Notes: generated by a model not told the origin, from the letters alone. Shown: positions 1-8,201, numbered from the stretch's first letter. The stretch: DNA of 14,959 nt from an uncultured Eubacteriales bacterium (GCA_934444485.1 CAKSCN010000048.1:1-14959); one strand, 5' to 3'. Program-made: numbers and translations.

Positions 1-111
1 CGTATTTTGAAAAGAAAAATATTTAATTTTTAGGTTAATACCGTTTATCGACTGTCTGAAACCCTTGATTTTACTGCGTTTTTCGTTAAGTTCTGTAAGA
101 ACACTCGCACC

Positions 112-155
112 AGTAGACACAGAATGTCATTTGACGTTCGGTGTCTACTTTTTTT
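112..155 (+). terminator. Strong rho-independent terminator 1
   Basis: Arms AGTAGACAC (112-120) and GTGTCTACT (141-149) pair fully. After one mismatch, GAATGTCA (122-129) pairs with TGACGTTC (132-139), including one G-T pair. A run of seven T follows (149-155). The T tract gives + orientation, so it probably ends a transcript that enters from the left edge. Confidence 0.8.
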
Positions 156-259
156 GTTTAATGGGCATGAAGTCAGCGGTTTACGTCGTCTTTAAAATCC
201 GGGAGCTGTTTGACCGCACAGATACCTTTTTACAAACGGAGCTTTCCGCTCAGACCAAT

Positions 260-299
260 GAAGTTCGGACATCGTCGTGCGTTTGGACTTCGTTTTTTT
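260..299 (+). terminator. Rho-independent terminator-like hairpin 2
   Basis: Arms GAAGTTCGGAC (260-270) and GTTTGGACTTC (281-291) form an 11-pair stem with some G-T pairs and a 10-base loop, followed by seven T (293-299). It lies about 105 bases after terminator 1 on the same strand with no gene between. It is therefore either a back-up terminator or the 3' end of a small transcript. Confidence 0.65.
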
Positions 300-513
300 G
301 CTTTTTGCAAAATCGGGTGTTTTTCCGACTCTGCGTCACTATCTGAATTCACGAAAAGTTCCTGAAAAGTCCCGACCGTATACTCAATCGCAAGCAGAGA
401 AGCTATGAAATTTTCGCCTTTCGCCGCCTTTATGCGTAGTGCTTGTTTTGAAACGTATAACAAATATGTCTCTGACTATGTCTTTTACTTTGTTGAATGC
501 CTGATTTCAGTTT

Positions 514-1590
514 TTACTCTACCTCCGCTTTCTTTTCAAGCGCCCGGAACCACTCCAAAGAACGAAAACCGTCATATACAACATTTGAAAGTGCCTTCTT
601 CATGTGCTTAAAGTACGGTGTGACATCACTCGGTGCGTCCTCAACTCTCCAACCATAAAGCATCGGATGTGTCAGCGAGTGGGGGGTAATGCGTACCGAC
701 TTATCACAGCATTCTGCGGCACGTTCGAGATGACGGCGCACAATCTCTTCATTCTTTCCGCATCGTGCTTCATGTTCGGCACTCCCAAGGTGGAGCTCAT
801 ATAAGTGCTGTAATTGTTCAAATCCCATATCATCGTTTTGATATACGGCTTCAAATACTTTCGCCACAGCCTCGAGGCAGCTTTGCTTGTATACGTCTCG
901 CAATTTTACGCTGTCGTCATTATTGATGCGCAAAGCAATAAAGAATAACTCCTCCAAGAACCAATATGTGCAAAATGAGGCGTCGGAAAGCAAATCGTCC
1001 CCTTTGTCGATTGACGCACTTATAACCTCGCATGAATTGAACAAAGAGATCGATTTCAACGCCCACTGCTGTGCTTTTTGAATGTCTCCTCGTTCGGCAT
1101 AACAACGTGCAAGCTGTGAAATTGCCTGACCTTTGTAATACATATTCCAAGCCCGACCTTTGTCGTTACTGTTGTAGATTTCCGTCGCAAGCTCGATGAA
1201 TTCACGGAAGTACTTGTTTCTATCTGTGTCAAAATAACTCGACATCAGCATTTCTTTTACGTCGATGTTGTTAGGCATCCGCCTGTACGCCTCTTGCCAA
1301 ACATTAAGCGCCTCTTCTCTTTTCCCTGTACGAAACAGCTCGCCGGCTTTTGCGCTGTATTCTTCAAACAGCCTGTTCTCATCCGGTTTTTCAACACATA
1401 ATAGCTCATCTGTTGTCACGCCGAAAAACCTCGCTATATTGGGCAAAAGTGTGATATCGGGGTAGGCGTTGCCGTTTTCCCATTTCGATACCGCCTGAAA
1501 CGACACATTGAGATATCGTGCCAACTTTTCCTGCGAAACGTCCTTTTGACGCCTCAATTCTTTCAGCTTATCCGCAAAATAAAGATTCAT
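514..1590 (-). CDS. XRE-family transcriptional regulator with C-terminal TPR-like repeats
   Basis: This is a 358-residue DNA-binding regulator. Residues 5-60 form a Cro/CI-type helix-turn-helix: KLKELRRQKDVSQEKLARYL, then the recognition segment VSFQAVSKWENG and the usual tail YPDITLLPNIARFFGVTTDELL. The remainder is alpha-helical with TPR-like features (for example KAGELFRTGKREEALNVWQEAYRRMP and a second repeat around QLARCYAERGDIQKAQQWALKSI). In such regulators this part typically binds a peptide or another protein. The start at 1590 was chosen because AAGGAG lies about 8 bases upstream and a good promoter sits just before it; a longer frame to 1722 would run through that promoter. It is monocistronic, with no clear terminator after its stop. 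The target genes are unknown; autoregulation is a plausible inference only. Confidence 0.85.
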   Translation of the reverse strand: MNLYFADKLKELRRQKDVSQEKLARYLNVSFQAVSKWENGNAYPDITLLPNIARFFGVTTDELLCVEKPDENRLFEEYSAKAGELFRTGKREEALNVWQEAYRRMPNNIDVKEMLMSSYFDTDRNKYFREFIELATEIYNSNDKGRAWNMYYKGQAISQLARCYAERGDIQKAQQWALKSISLFNSCEVISASIDKGDDLLSDASFCTYWFLEELFFIALRINNDDSVKLRDVYKQSCLEAVAKVFEAVYQNDDMGFEQLQHLYELHLGSAEHEARCGKNEEIVRRHLERAAECCDKSVRITPHSLTHPMLYGWRVEDAPSDVTPYFKHMKKALSNVVYDGFRSLEWFRALEKKAEVE

Positions 1591-1632
1591 ATTGTTTCGT
1601 CTCCTTAGATTCAGTTTTGCGACCGCAACTAC

Positions 1633-1661
1633 ATTATAAGGGAAAAACGGCAAAAAATCAA
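1633..1661 (-). promoter_or_regulatory. Sigma-A-type promoter of the XRE gene
   Basis: Read on the minus strand, TTGATT (1661-1656) is followed after 17 bases by TATAAT (1638-1633). Transcription should begin near 1626, which leaves a leader of about 35 bases before the start codon at 1590. Confidence 0.75.
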
Positions 1662-1776
1662 TAACCGATTTGTTTAGTTTAAGTTGAATTGCTAAACCCG
1701 TGGTTGAGTAGAATTTACGCATAGACAGTTCTGTTTTGCCGATGTTTCGTTTGCCACGGGAAACAACGTATTACGC

Positions 1777-1819
1777 AAAAAAGCCGCCCGAGCAAAGGCT
1801 TTTCCCCTGTTCGGACGAC
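1777..1819 (-). terminator. Rho-independent terminator after the repeat-protein gene
   Basis: On the minus strand GTCGTCCGA (1819-1811) pairs with TCGGGCGGC (1791-1783). An inner CAGGGG/CCTTTG stem extends the hairpin, and six T follow (1782-1777). It lies 45 bases past the stop at 1864 and separates this unit from the XRE gene. Confidence 0.85.
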
Positions 1820-1863
1820 CTGTGTATATTGTGTTTTATCGAATGCGGACTTTGCCGGTAGGG

Positions 1864-3038
1864 TTACTTGTCCGTCTTGTCTCTTGCGATTATGACCTTT
1901 CTCTCTTCGGCAATCCAGTCAACGTCAGCTCCGAGTCCCTCCGAGATAAAGCGTACAGGCGTGTAGGTGCGGTTGTTTTCGATGAACGCCACGCTGTCAA
2001 GAGTCAGTGTTTTGCCGTTTACCTTTGCACTGCTGTCTCCGATTTTTATCTCAATCGTAATATCCTCGCCGGTCTTGATGTGTTTGCCTGTAACGGTGAC
2101 AATTCTGTTTTCCGTATCCCACTCAACCTTTGCGCCGAGGTTTTCAGCAACAAATCTTGCCGGAAGCATGGTTTTGTTGTTTCTTATAATCGGAGCGACA
2201 TCGTTCGTTTTTTCGACGCCGAATACAAGAGCCGTCTTTTTGCCTATGGTGAGGATTATTTCGTTTGCAGTGGTGTCAACCACCGTCCATGCGGCATAGA
2301 GAGTGAAGCTCTTAGTTACCTTTGAGGAAAAATCGTACTTTACTTTAAACGCTTTATCCGTGTACCAGCCGGCAAAGTCATACCCGTCTCTCGTTGGTGC
2401 TTTCGGTTCCTTTACGATGCCGTTTTTCGGAATATACTGCCTTGACAAAAGACTTCCGCCGTTTGTATCAAACGATACCGAGTATTGAGTCGAAGCCCCG
2501 CCGCTCGCCGATGACGGCAATTCCTTGTACGCCGCCTTTACGCTGACGTCGCCCTCGGGCATCTTGAAGGTCGTTGTTTCGCTGTTTGCGTCCGCAAGAG
2601 TAACTCCGCCGGATATGACCGTCCACTTGTCGAATTTCTTTCCCGTAAGAGGCGCATTTGCCGTTATCGTGACTGTCTTGCCGCTTTCTGCCTTTGAAAC
2701 AACGCTTCCGCCGATGTAGGCTTTTCCGCCGTCTACCACAACGCCGAATTTGTTTGCAGTAACGCCCACGAGTTTTGTCGCTCCGCAGTCCTTGCGGACA
2801 CATCTGTAAATGTCATAGATTCTTGTGCTCTTCGACTTATCCTTTACCCAGTTGTGACCGAGTGCCGGCAATACTTCGCTGCGTATCAGTACGTTGCATA
2901 CGAAGCAGAGATGTTTTTTACGCCGACGGCAGTGCAGGTGGCAGGTACAATGTCATTCTCTGTTGAAATAAGGTCGTCATCTTTTTGTGTGCCGCACTCT
3001 GTTTTCGGCAGCATATGCATTTTGTCGCTGTGTTCCAT
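1864..3038 (-). pseudogene. Frameshifted InlB-repeat / copper-amine-oxidase-N-like surface protein
   Basis: Two minus-strand frames make one protein. The first, from ATG 3038 (open to 3104), ends at a stop at 2888-2886. The second, 335 residues when read from a TTG at 2871, ends at 1864. Moving frame at the A6 tract (2919-2914 on the minus strand) restores a continuous segment ending CNVLIRSEVLPALGHNWVKD, typical of Cys-containing linker repeats in clostridial surface proteins; one added A would give VGVKKHLC. In second-frame numbering there follow a divergent bacterial repeat (about 44-116), an InlB-type B repeat with FDTNGG and FAGWY (about 129-195), and two copper-amine-oxidase-N-like segments (MLPARFVAENLGAKVEW and YTPVRFISEGLGADVDW) up to the end. 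Such proteins are normally secreted and bind the wall. Here there is no signal peptide and no ribosome binding site at 3038, so the 5' end also looks lost. Assembly error at the A tract is the main alternative for the frameshift. Confidence 0.75.
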
Positions 3039-3084
3039 AACGTAAAACGCCGACGAAACAGAGAGCCTGCTTTGCCGGAGTGAC

Positions 3085-4299
3085 TTACTCGCCGTGTTCC
3101 TCAAGCCACCTCATTGCCGTGTAGGCGTATACGGCGCTTCCGAAATCGAGTGCGTCGTCGTCGAATTTCACCATAGGATGATGCTGAGGGTAAACGTACC
3201 CCTTTTCCGGCTGACCGGCGGCAAGCGCAAGCATTATCGAAGGCACTTCACGGGTTATATATGCAAAGTCCTCAGAGCCTGCCGATTTTGATGTGCCGCC
3301 GCCAAGCTCCGCAACGGTGAAAACCTTTTCCGAACCCAACAGCTCTTTGATGTAACGGTATGCGTCGTGCGACAGCTCTTTATCGTTCATAAGCGACGGG
3401 CATCCGCTCCCGAATGTCACACCTGCCTCGGTGCGGAAAGCTCTTGCGACTCCGACGGAAATGTCCGTTATGCGCTGTTTCAGGTAAGTACGCACATCTT
3501 CGTCGAACGTGCGCAGACTTCCTCCCATAACCGCTTCGTCCGGAATGGCGTTTGCCGCAGAACCTCCGTGAAATATGCCGATTGTCAGTACCGCTCTGTC
3601 GGTCAAGGCAAGCTCACGTGCGTTTATTTCCTGCAAAGCAAGGAGAATGTGCGCCGCCGCCGAAAGAGGGTCAATACCGGTGTTCGGCATGGAACCGTGG
3701 CAGCCTTTTCCCTTGACCCTTATCTCAAAATAATCCGCCGCCGGTGCGCTTATTCCCGGATCGGAAACTATCACCGTTCCCGGTTCAAACGGCATTCCTG
3801 ACATTACGTGAATCATGAGAGCCGCATCAACGTGGGGATTCTCGAGTACTCCGCCGTTTATCATATCGGCCGAACCCTCGAAAATTTCCTCCGCCGGCTG
3901 AAACATAAGCTTTACCGTGCCGCATATTTCGTCCTCGTGCTTTTTGAGAAGCCTTGCCGCACCGAGAAGCATGGCGGTGTGCATATCGTGTCCGCAGGCG
4001 TGCATACAGCCGTTTTCCGAAGCAAAACTGACGCCCGACTGCTCCTTTATCGGCAGTGCGTCCATGTCCGCACGCAGAAGAAAAACTTTTCCCTCTTTCT
4101 TGCCGCCGGCGAGTGCTGTAATCCCGGCGCGTCCGCAGTACTTCGGTGCGTACCCCATTTTTTCAAGGCATGATTTTACGTGCGGCAATGTCTCCTTCAG
4201 CTCAAACCCCGTTTCGGCGTGAGCGTGAAGGTACTCTCTGTTTGCGATGATTTCCTCTTTGATTTCGGACGCTTCCCGTCTCAGTTCTTCGGCGTTCAT
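3085..4299 (-). CDS. M20 family metal-dependent amidohydrolase (N-acyl-amino acid / hippurate hydrolase type)
   Basis: A 404-residue cytoplasmic peptidase-like enzyme of the M20D group. It should hydrolyse an amide bond between an acyl or aminoacyl group and an amino acid. Motifs in order: LLRADMDALP (about 74-83), the metal site HACGHDMH (100-107, with Cys102 and His104), MFQPAEE (about 132-138, with the catalytic and metal-binding Glu pair), IHV (His164), and near the C-terminus AGSEDFAY and QHHPMVKFDD with the last metal histidine. All expected metal ligands are present and the length fits the family. The start at 4299 is preceded by GGGAGGT at 6 bases; an upstream ATG at 4317 would leave the ribosome site inside the gene. 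It has its own promoter and is divergent from the beta-helix operon. The acyl substrate cannot be told from sequence. Confidence 0.9.
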   Translation of the reverse strand: MNAEELRREASEIKEEIIANREYLHAHAETGFELKETLPHVKSCLEKMGYAPKYCGRAGITALAGGKKEGKVFLLRADMDALPIKEQSGVSFASENGCMHACGHDMHTAMLLGAARLLKKHEDEICGTVKLMFQPAEEIFEGSADMINGGVLENPHVDAALMIHVMSGMPFEPGTVIVSDPGISAPAADYFEIRVKGKGCHGSMPNTGIDPLSAAAHILLALQEINARELALTDRAVLTIGIFHGGSAANAIPDEAVMGGSLRTFDEDVRTYLKQRITDISVGVARAFRTEAGVTFGSGCPSLMNDKELSHDAYRYIKELLGSEKVFTVAELGGGTSKSAGSEDFAYITREVPSIMLALAAGQPEKGYVYPQHHPMVKFDDDALDFGSAVYAYTAMRWLEEHGE

Positions 4300-4330
4300 G
4301 TTATACCTCCCATACACAATTTACGTTTTC

Positions 4331-4359
4331 AGTATACGCCTGTTTTTTGCAAACAGCAA
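4331..4359 (-). promoter_or_regulatory. Promoter of the M20 hydrolase gene
   Basis: On the minus strand TTGCTG (4359-4354) and TATACT (4336-4331) are separated by 17 bases. The predicted leader is about 25-30 bases and carries the GGGAGGT ribosome site. Confidence 0.65.
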
Positions 4360-4418
4360 GTGAAAAATAAGGCAAATTTGCAAATATATCATTGTCATAA
4401 AAAATTATATCGATATTT

Positions 4419-4437
4419 CTTGTAAAAGCTTGACAAG
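4419..4437. promoter_or_regulatory. Inverted repeat over the -35 box of the beta-helix operon
   Basis: CTTGT (4419-4423) and ACAAG (4433-4437) are exact inverted half-sites with 9 bases between them. The right half overlaps the TTGACA box, which is where a repressor would act. A second pair of TGTAC motifs, 13 bases apart, lies at the predicted start of transcription (4464-4468 and 4477-4481). Binding by any regulator is inference. Confidence 0.35.
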
Positions 4438-4458
4438 TGTTCATGTAAATGTTATAAT
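4430..4458 (+). promoter_or_regulatory. Consensus sigma-A promoter of the beta-helix/phosphoesterase operon
   Basis: TTGACA (4430-4435) and TATAAT (4453-4458) are both exact consensus with a 17-base spacer. Transcription should begin near 4465, about 50 bases before the start codon at 4514. A promoter this strong would need a repressor if the operon is substrate-controlled. Confidence 0.85.
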
Positions 4459-4513
4459 TCGATTGTACATTTATTCTGTACGAAAAGTTTGTTTTTATGA
4501 AAGGAGAAGCAAA

Positions 4514-6013
4514 ATGCAGCTCGCAACAAAAGAATTCCTCGCCGAAATTGACAGAATGGCAGAGGAAAGAAAGACCGCAATTCGCTCTTCAAAATCCGAA
4601 TATCCCACGACAGGCACTGTTTATTACGTGAGCACCGAAGGCAACGACGACAACGACGGAAAGACCGCCGATACTCCCATAAAAACGCTCGAAAAGGTAT
4701 CCGCTCTCAAGTATAACCCCGGCGACACCGTACTCTTCAAGAGAGGGGAGACCTTCAGAGGAAAGATGCTCGCAAAGGAGGGCGTAACCTACTCCGCATA
4801 CGGCGAGGGTGCAAAGCCCGTAATTTCCGGCTCTCCCGAGAATATGGCTTATCCCGAATGCTGGACGCTGCTTGACGGCACTGAGAATATCTGGATATAC
4901 AAGAAGGAACTTCAGGATGTCGGCGGCATATGCTTTGACGAAGGAAAGACCGCAGGCACGAAAATACTCCCGAAATATTTCGGCGGAATGTACAGAAACG
5001 AGGACGGAACTCCCTTCGACCCGACAAAGGATATGAGCTGTGACCTCGCTTTCTTCTCCTGCCTCGGAAACGACACCCCGAGATGGACTCCCGACACCGT
5101 TAATGCCGCCGGACGTTTCTATCTGCGCTGTGACAAGGGCAACCCCGGCGAGGTTTTCGACTCGATTGAGATTCTCACAAGAGGTGCGAATATAGGCGTC
5201 AGAGGCGACAATGTAACAATCGATAACCTCTGCATACTCCACTGCGGATGCCACGGTATCGGAACCGGCAGCCGTGTGGGACTCACCGTCAGAAACTGCG
5301 AGCTCGGCTGGATAGGCGGCTGCATTCAGTTCTATCATCAGAACGGCAACATGACGAGATTCGGCAACGGCATTGAGATATACGTAAGCTGCCGTGACTT
5401 CACGGTCGAAAACTGCTACATATATCAGGTTTATGACGCCGGCGTAACTCATCAGTACAAGTCCGACAGAATCGGCGAGACCGTTTGCAATATGGAGAAC
5501 GTACTCTATAAGAATAACCTCATCGAGTTCTGCATTTACTCTATCGAGTACTTCCTCGAGCAGGCAGGCAACGACGAACAGGTGATGAAGAATATCCTTA
5601 TGACGGGCAACATCTGCCGCTTCTCCGGCTACGGCTGGGGATCTTATCCGTCGAGAGCCGCTCACGTAAAGGGCTGGGATCACAGAAACAGAAGCGAAAA
5701 CTTCGTCATAGAGAACAATATCTTCGACAGAAGCCGCTCCATGCTCCTCCATATCGGCGTGCAGGAGGAAAAACACCTCCCCGTAATGAGAAACAATACG
5801 TATATTCAGCTTGCGGATAACCCGAAATTCACTCTCGGCAGATACGCTGAAAGAGGCGGAGACAAGTTCATCTATTCCCACGACATGATTGCCTACAATA
5901 ACGACGACGTCGAGAAATTCAACAGCGAGCATATGCACGATACGGGAAAATTCTACTACGTGACCGAAGAGCCGACCTTTGAGGGACGTTGGCCGTCCGG
6001 CGAGCAGGGCTGA
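4514..6013 (+). CDS. Right-handed parallel beta-helix protein (putative cytoplasmic polysaccharide-active enzyme)
   Basis: This 499-residue protein is built like pectate-lyase-fold enzymes. The N-terminal signature VYYVSTEGNDDNDGKTADTP followed by IKTLEKV (about 36-62) is the DUF1565-type entry seen in many secreted beta-helix proteins. The core then shows repeating short strands with conserved Asn and Cys turns, such as GDNVTIDNLCI, VGLTVRNCELGWIGG, CRDFTVENCYIYQVYDAG and FVIENNIFDRS, typical of PbH1 repeats. There is no signal peptide or membrane segment, so it should work inside the cell on an imported fragment. I cannot name catalytic residues or a CAZy family; lyase, hydrolase or epimerase are all possible. 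The start at 4514 has AAGGAG 7 bases upstream; the frame extends to 4430 but that would begin at the promoter. It is first in an operon with the phosphoesterase 13 bases downstream. Confidence 0.8.
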   Translation: MQLATKEFLAEIDRMAEERKTAIRSSKSEYPTTGTVYYVSTEGNDDNDGKTADTPIKTLEKVSALKYNPGDTVLFKRGETFRGKMLAKEGVTYSAYGEGAKPVISGSPENMAYPECWTLLDGTENIWIYKKELQDVGGICFDEGKTAGTKILPKYFGGMYRNEDGTPFDPTKDMSCDLAFFSCLGNDTPRWTPDTVNAAGRFYLRCDKGNPGEVFDSIEILTRGANIGVRGDNVTIDNLCILHCGCHGIGTGSRVGLTVRNCELGWIGGCIQFYHQNGNMTRFGNGIEIYVSCRDFTVENCYIYQVYDAGVTHQYKSDRIGETVCNMENVLYKNNLIEFCIYSIEYFLEQAGNDEQVMKNILMTGNICRFSGYGWGSYPSRAAHVKGWDHRNRSENFVIENNIFDRSRSMLLHIGVQEEKHLPVMRNNTYIQLADNPKFTLGRYAERGGDKFIYSHDMIAYNNDDVEKFNSEHMHDTGKFYYVTEEPTFEGRWPSGEQG

Positions 6014-6026
6014 GGGGGATTCGGCA

Positions 6027-7121
6027 ATGGATAAGAGATTACCCGAAATATACGCCTCAGAACCGTGCGTTTTTGTCCTCGGAAATGAGTACAGTATAAC
6101 TCTTCCCGTAAACGAGCAGTGCCTTATGTGGGTAATGGTCGGCGGCAAACGCTTTTGTGACCACGACAACGGCATTATGCGCTCAACCTGCGATGTACAC
6201 CGTGTCACAGTCCCCATGTCGGAGCTTGACAAAGCAGGGGAGTATACCGTCGTAACACGAAAAATAATCGACAGAAAGCCTTACTTCCCCGAAATAGAAC
6301 CGGAGGTCAGCGTCACCTGCAAATTCCGTCCCGTACCTGAGGACGGCAAAATAAAGCTCGTCTGCATCTCCGACTCTCACAGCCTTGTAAACGAACCGAT
6401 AGAAGCCGGGAAAAAGGCGGGCAGGATAGACCTTCTCATTTTGAACGGCGACGTCCCGAATGACAGCTCCTCCGTCCGCAATATCTTCACGATTTATCGA
6501 ATTGTCGGCGCACTTACGGGCGGTGAGATACCGGTGGTGTTCTCAAGAGGCAACCACGACCTCAGAGGCGTTTACGCAGACTGCCTCACGAACTATGTGC
6601 CGTCAAAGAACGGCAAGACCTACTATACCTTCCGTGTCGGCTCTCTTTGGGGAATGGTACTCGATTGTGGCGAGGACAAAACCGACGATCACGCCGAGTA
6701 CGGAGGCACTGTTTGCTGTGAGCTTTTCAGACGTGAGGAAACAGAGTTTATAAAGAGCGTCATTGCCAATGTGGACAAGGAATATGCGGCGGACGGAGTA
6801 AAGAACAGAATCATTGTCGCACATTGTCCGTTTGTCATAGTCGGAAGCTTTGCGGATGACGTTTTCAATATCGAAAAAGACGTGTATTCCGAGTGGACAA
6901 GGCTTGTTTCGGATAACATAAAGCCCGACGTCATGCTCTTCGGTCACAAGCACATCTCCGAGGTGGTAACGCCCGGAAGTAAGAAAGATATCTACGGTAT
7001 GAGCTGTGACGCAATTATCTCCGGTATACCCGATCATGCGGCGAAAAAATATGAGTGCATGGCAGTGGAGCTTGACAACGGAAAGTATACGTGCAAATTC
7101 TTAAATAACTCTGCCGAGTGA
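6027..7121 (+). CDS. Calcineurin-like metallophosphoesterase with N-terminal beta domain
   Basis: A 364-residue enzyme with the full set of binuclear metal motifs: D116-x-H118 (CISDSHS), GD at 141-142 (LNGDVPND), GNHD at 175-178, AH at 265-266 and GHKH at 306-309. These ligands hold two metal ions and cleave phosphomonoesters or diesters. The first 100 residues are beta-rich and resemble the small N-terminal domain of purple-acid-phosphatase-like proteins. No signal peptide is seen, so it is probably cytoplasmic. The start at 6027 follows a GAGGGGG ribosome site about 8 bases away and lies 13 bases after the beta-helix stop, which implies co-transcription. An alternative start at 5979 inside the previous gene is less likely. 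The pairing suggests removal of phosphate from the sugar or glycan handled by its partner, but that is inference. Confidence 0.88.
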   Translation: MDKRLPEIYASEPCVFVLGNEYSITLPVNEQCLMWVMVGGKRFCDHDNGIMRSTCDVHRVTVPMSELDKAGEYTVVTRKIIDRKPYFPEIEPEVSVTCKFRPVPEDGKIKLVCISDSHSLVNEPIEAGKKAGRIDLLILNGDVPNDSSSVRNIFTIYRIVGALTGGEIPVVFSRGNHDLRGVYADCLTNYVPSKNGKTYYTFRVGSLWGMVLDCGEDKTDDHAEYGGTVCCELFRREETEFIKSVIANVDKEYAADGVKNRIIVAHCPFVIVGSFADDVFNIEKDVYSEWTRLVSDNIKPDVMLFGHKHISEVVTPGSKKDIYGMSCDAIISGIPDHAAKKYECMAVELDNGKYTCKFLNNSAE

Positions 7122-7131
7122 GCAGCTGCAT

Positions 7132-7166
7132 AAAAAATATCAGCGGGGTCTTGTTTGACTCCGCTG
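7132..7166. terminator. Shared terminator hairpin between phosphoesterase and AraC genes
   Basis: CAGCGGGGTC (7141-7150) and GACTCCGCTG (7157-7166) form a 10-pair stem with a 6-base loop. On the minus strand it is followed by ATA and six T (7137-7132), a good terminator for the AraC gene. On the + strand the tail TCTTAAAG is a weak T tract, so it may also stop the convergent operon. Confidence 0.75.
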
Positions 7167-7183
7167 TCTTAAAGTGACGCCTT

Positions 7184-8201
7184 TTAACTGTCGGAAACGT
7201 TCTCCGGGATTATGCCCTTTGCGGCGTTTTTCCTGTACTCCGTGGGCGACATACCGGTTTCGGCTTTGAACGTCCGGTTGAAATGCTCCACACTGCCGTA
7301 GCCGGTTTGAGATGAAATCTCGGATACACTGTGCTTGGTCGTTGTGAGAAGCCGACACGCCTCCTCTATTCTGGTTTTGGTGAGAATCTTCGAGAAATTT
7401 GTGCCGGTGAGCTGTTTTATCAGCCTCGATGTGTGGGAAAAAGAGTAGCTGTACTTTTCCGAAAGCTCCTCCAAAGTCACCGTTGTGTAGTGTGTCTTTA
7501 TATATTTGAGTATCATCGACGCCGGAATTGCGGTTTTTGTGTGCTGTTCGGAAACGTAAACACTGCCGGTGAGCGCAGCATAGGACAGTGCCGAGCATAA
7601 AAGACTTTTAACAATCGGAGCAATATCCAGCTGGAGTATGTTGCGGTTTTGCAGAAACTCCATGGTTTTGCATTCGCTGATATTCGGACCGTCAAGATAT
7701 ACGGAGTGCATAAGGGTGATGAAGCCGTTGAGGTTGTCGTAATTGCCGCAGCGTATTATGGCGTACTTCCTCGGAGCTGTCGTTCTGCATTCCTTCGAGA
7801 GTTTCCGCACCGCTTTCCGCCGCAACACATATGTTCAGAAGAAAGCTCTCTGACGGATCCTCGTTCAGTGTGTCGAGAGAGTGGTAAACGCCCGGCGGTA
7901 TGAGACAGATGTCTCCGGCTCTCAAAACCGTCGTTTCACCCTCGATGATGTTGAGAAAATCTCCCTTTACCGCATACATTATCTCGAGATACGAGTGCGT
8001 GTGATAATTCGGAAGAGAGTATATCGGGTGAAGCGAAATCAAGAGTCCGTGAGTCCATCTGACGTGAGAATCCGTGATGAAGCTCTCGGCGGCAATGTTG
8101 GGGTGACGCTCCTTGTACTTGTTGTAAAGGGAAATCTCATGCTCGTTTATATGCTGCCGATTTGCTTCGAGATACAGATTATACAGTTCTTTTTCGTTCA
8201 C
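7184..8201 (-). pseudogene. AraC-family regulator interrupted by a +1 frameshift
   Basis: Two overlapping minus-strand frames encode the halves of one regulator. The N-terminal part starts at GTG 8201, with GGAGGTG a few bases upstream. It holds a cupin-like sugar-sensing domain: HTHSYLEIMYAVKGDF, then RAGDICLIPPGVYHSLD. The C-terminal frame, ending at 7184, carries the two AraC helix-turn-helix units (LEELSEKYSYSFSHTSRLIK, then VSEISSQTGYGSVEHFNRTF and GMSPTEYRKN). The frames can be joined near 7770 at GAGGAAG on the minus strand; dropping one G gives the smooth reading NDSSEKYAIIRCGNYDN. As written, the first frame runs on to an unrelated tail and stops at 7692, so no DNA-binding domain would be made. 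It sits between the beta-helix operon and rlmA and would be a natural regulator of nearby glycan genes. Assembly error is possible. Confidence 0.8.

Larger units (their letters stand above)
1..513. other. Left-edge stretch without a convincing gene
   Basis: No reading frame here has a ribosome binding site, a family motif or a believable protein. The short frames at 65-346 (+) and 230-463 (-) run straight through the two hairpins described separately and look spurious. A frame open from base 1 on the + strand stops at 31-33 and could be the last ten codons of an upstream gene, but this cannot be judged. A small dyad GTTCT-GTA-AGAAC lies at about 90-102, just before the first hairpin. What the region does hold is two strong terminator-like hairpins on the + strand. 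Confidence 0.55.

Noticed and set aside
65..346. 93-residue frame on the + strand at the left edge
   Set aside because: It reads through two strong terminators and has no ribosome site.
230..463. 77-residue frame on the minus strand downstream of the XRE gene
   Set aside because: It lacks a ribosome site and a recognisable motif, and part of it is simply the stem of hairpin 2 in translation. A conserved small protein cannot be excluded but is not supported.
4464..4481. Pair of TGTAC motifs 13 bases apart at the start of the beta-helix transcript
   Set aside because: Too short to call a binding site on its own; noted only beside the larger dyad.
4589..6232. 547-residue open frame on the minus strand opposite the beta-helix gene
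   Set aside because: It is the antisense frame of a well-supported gene, has no ribosome site or family motif, and its composition reflects the codon pattern of the sense strand.
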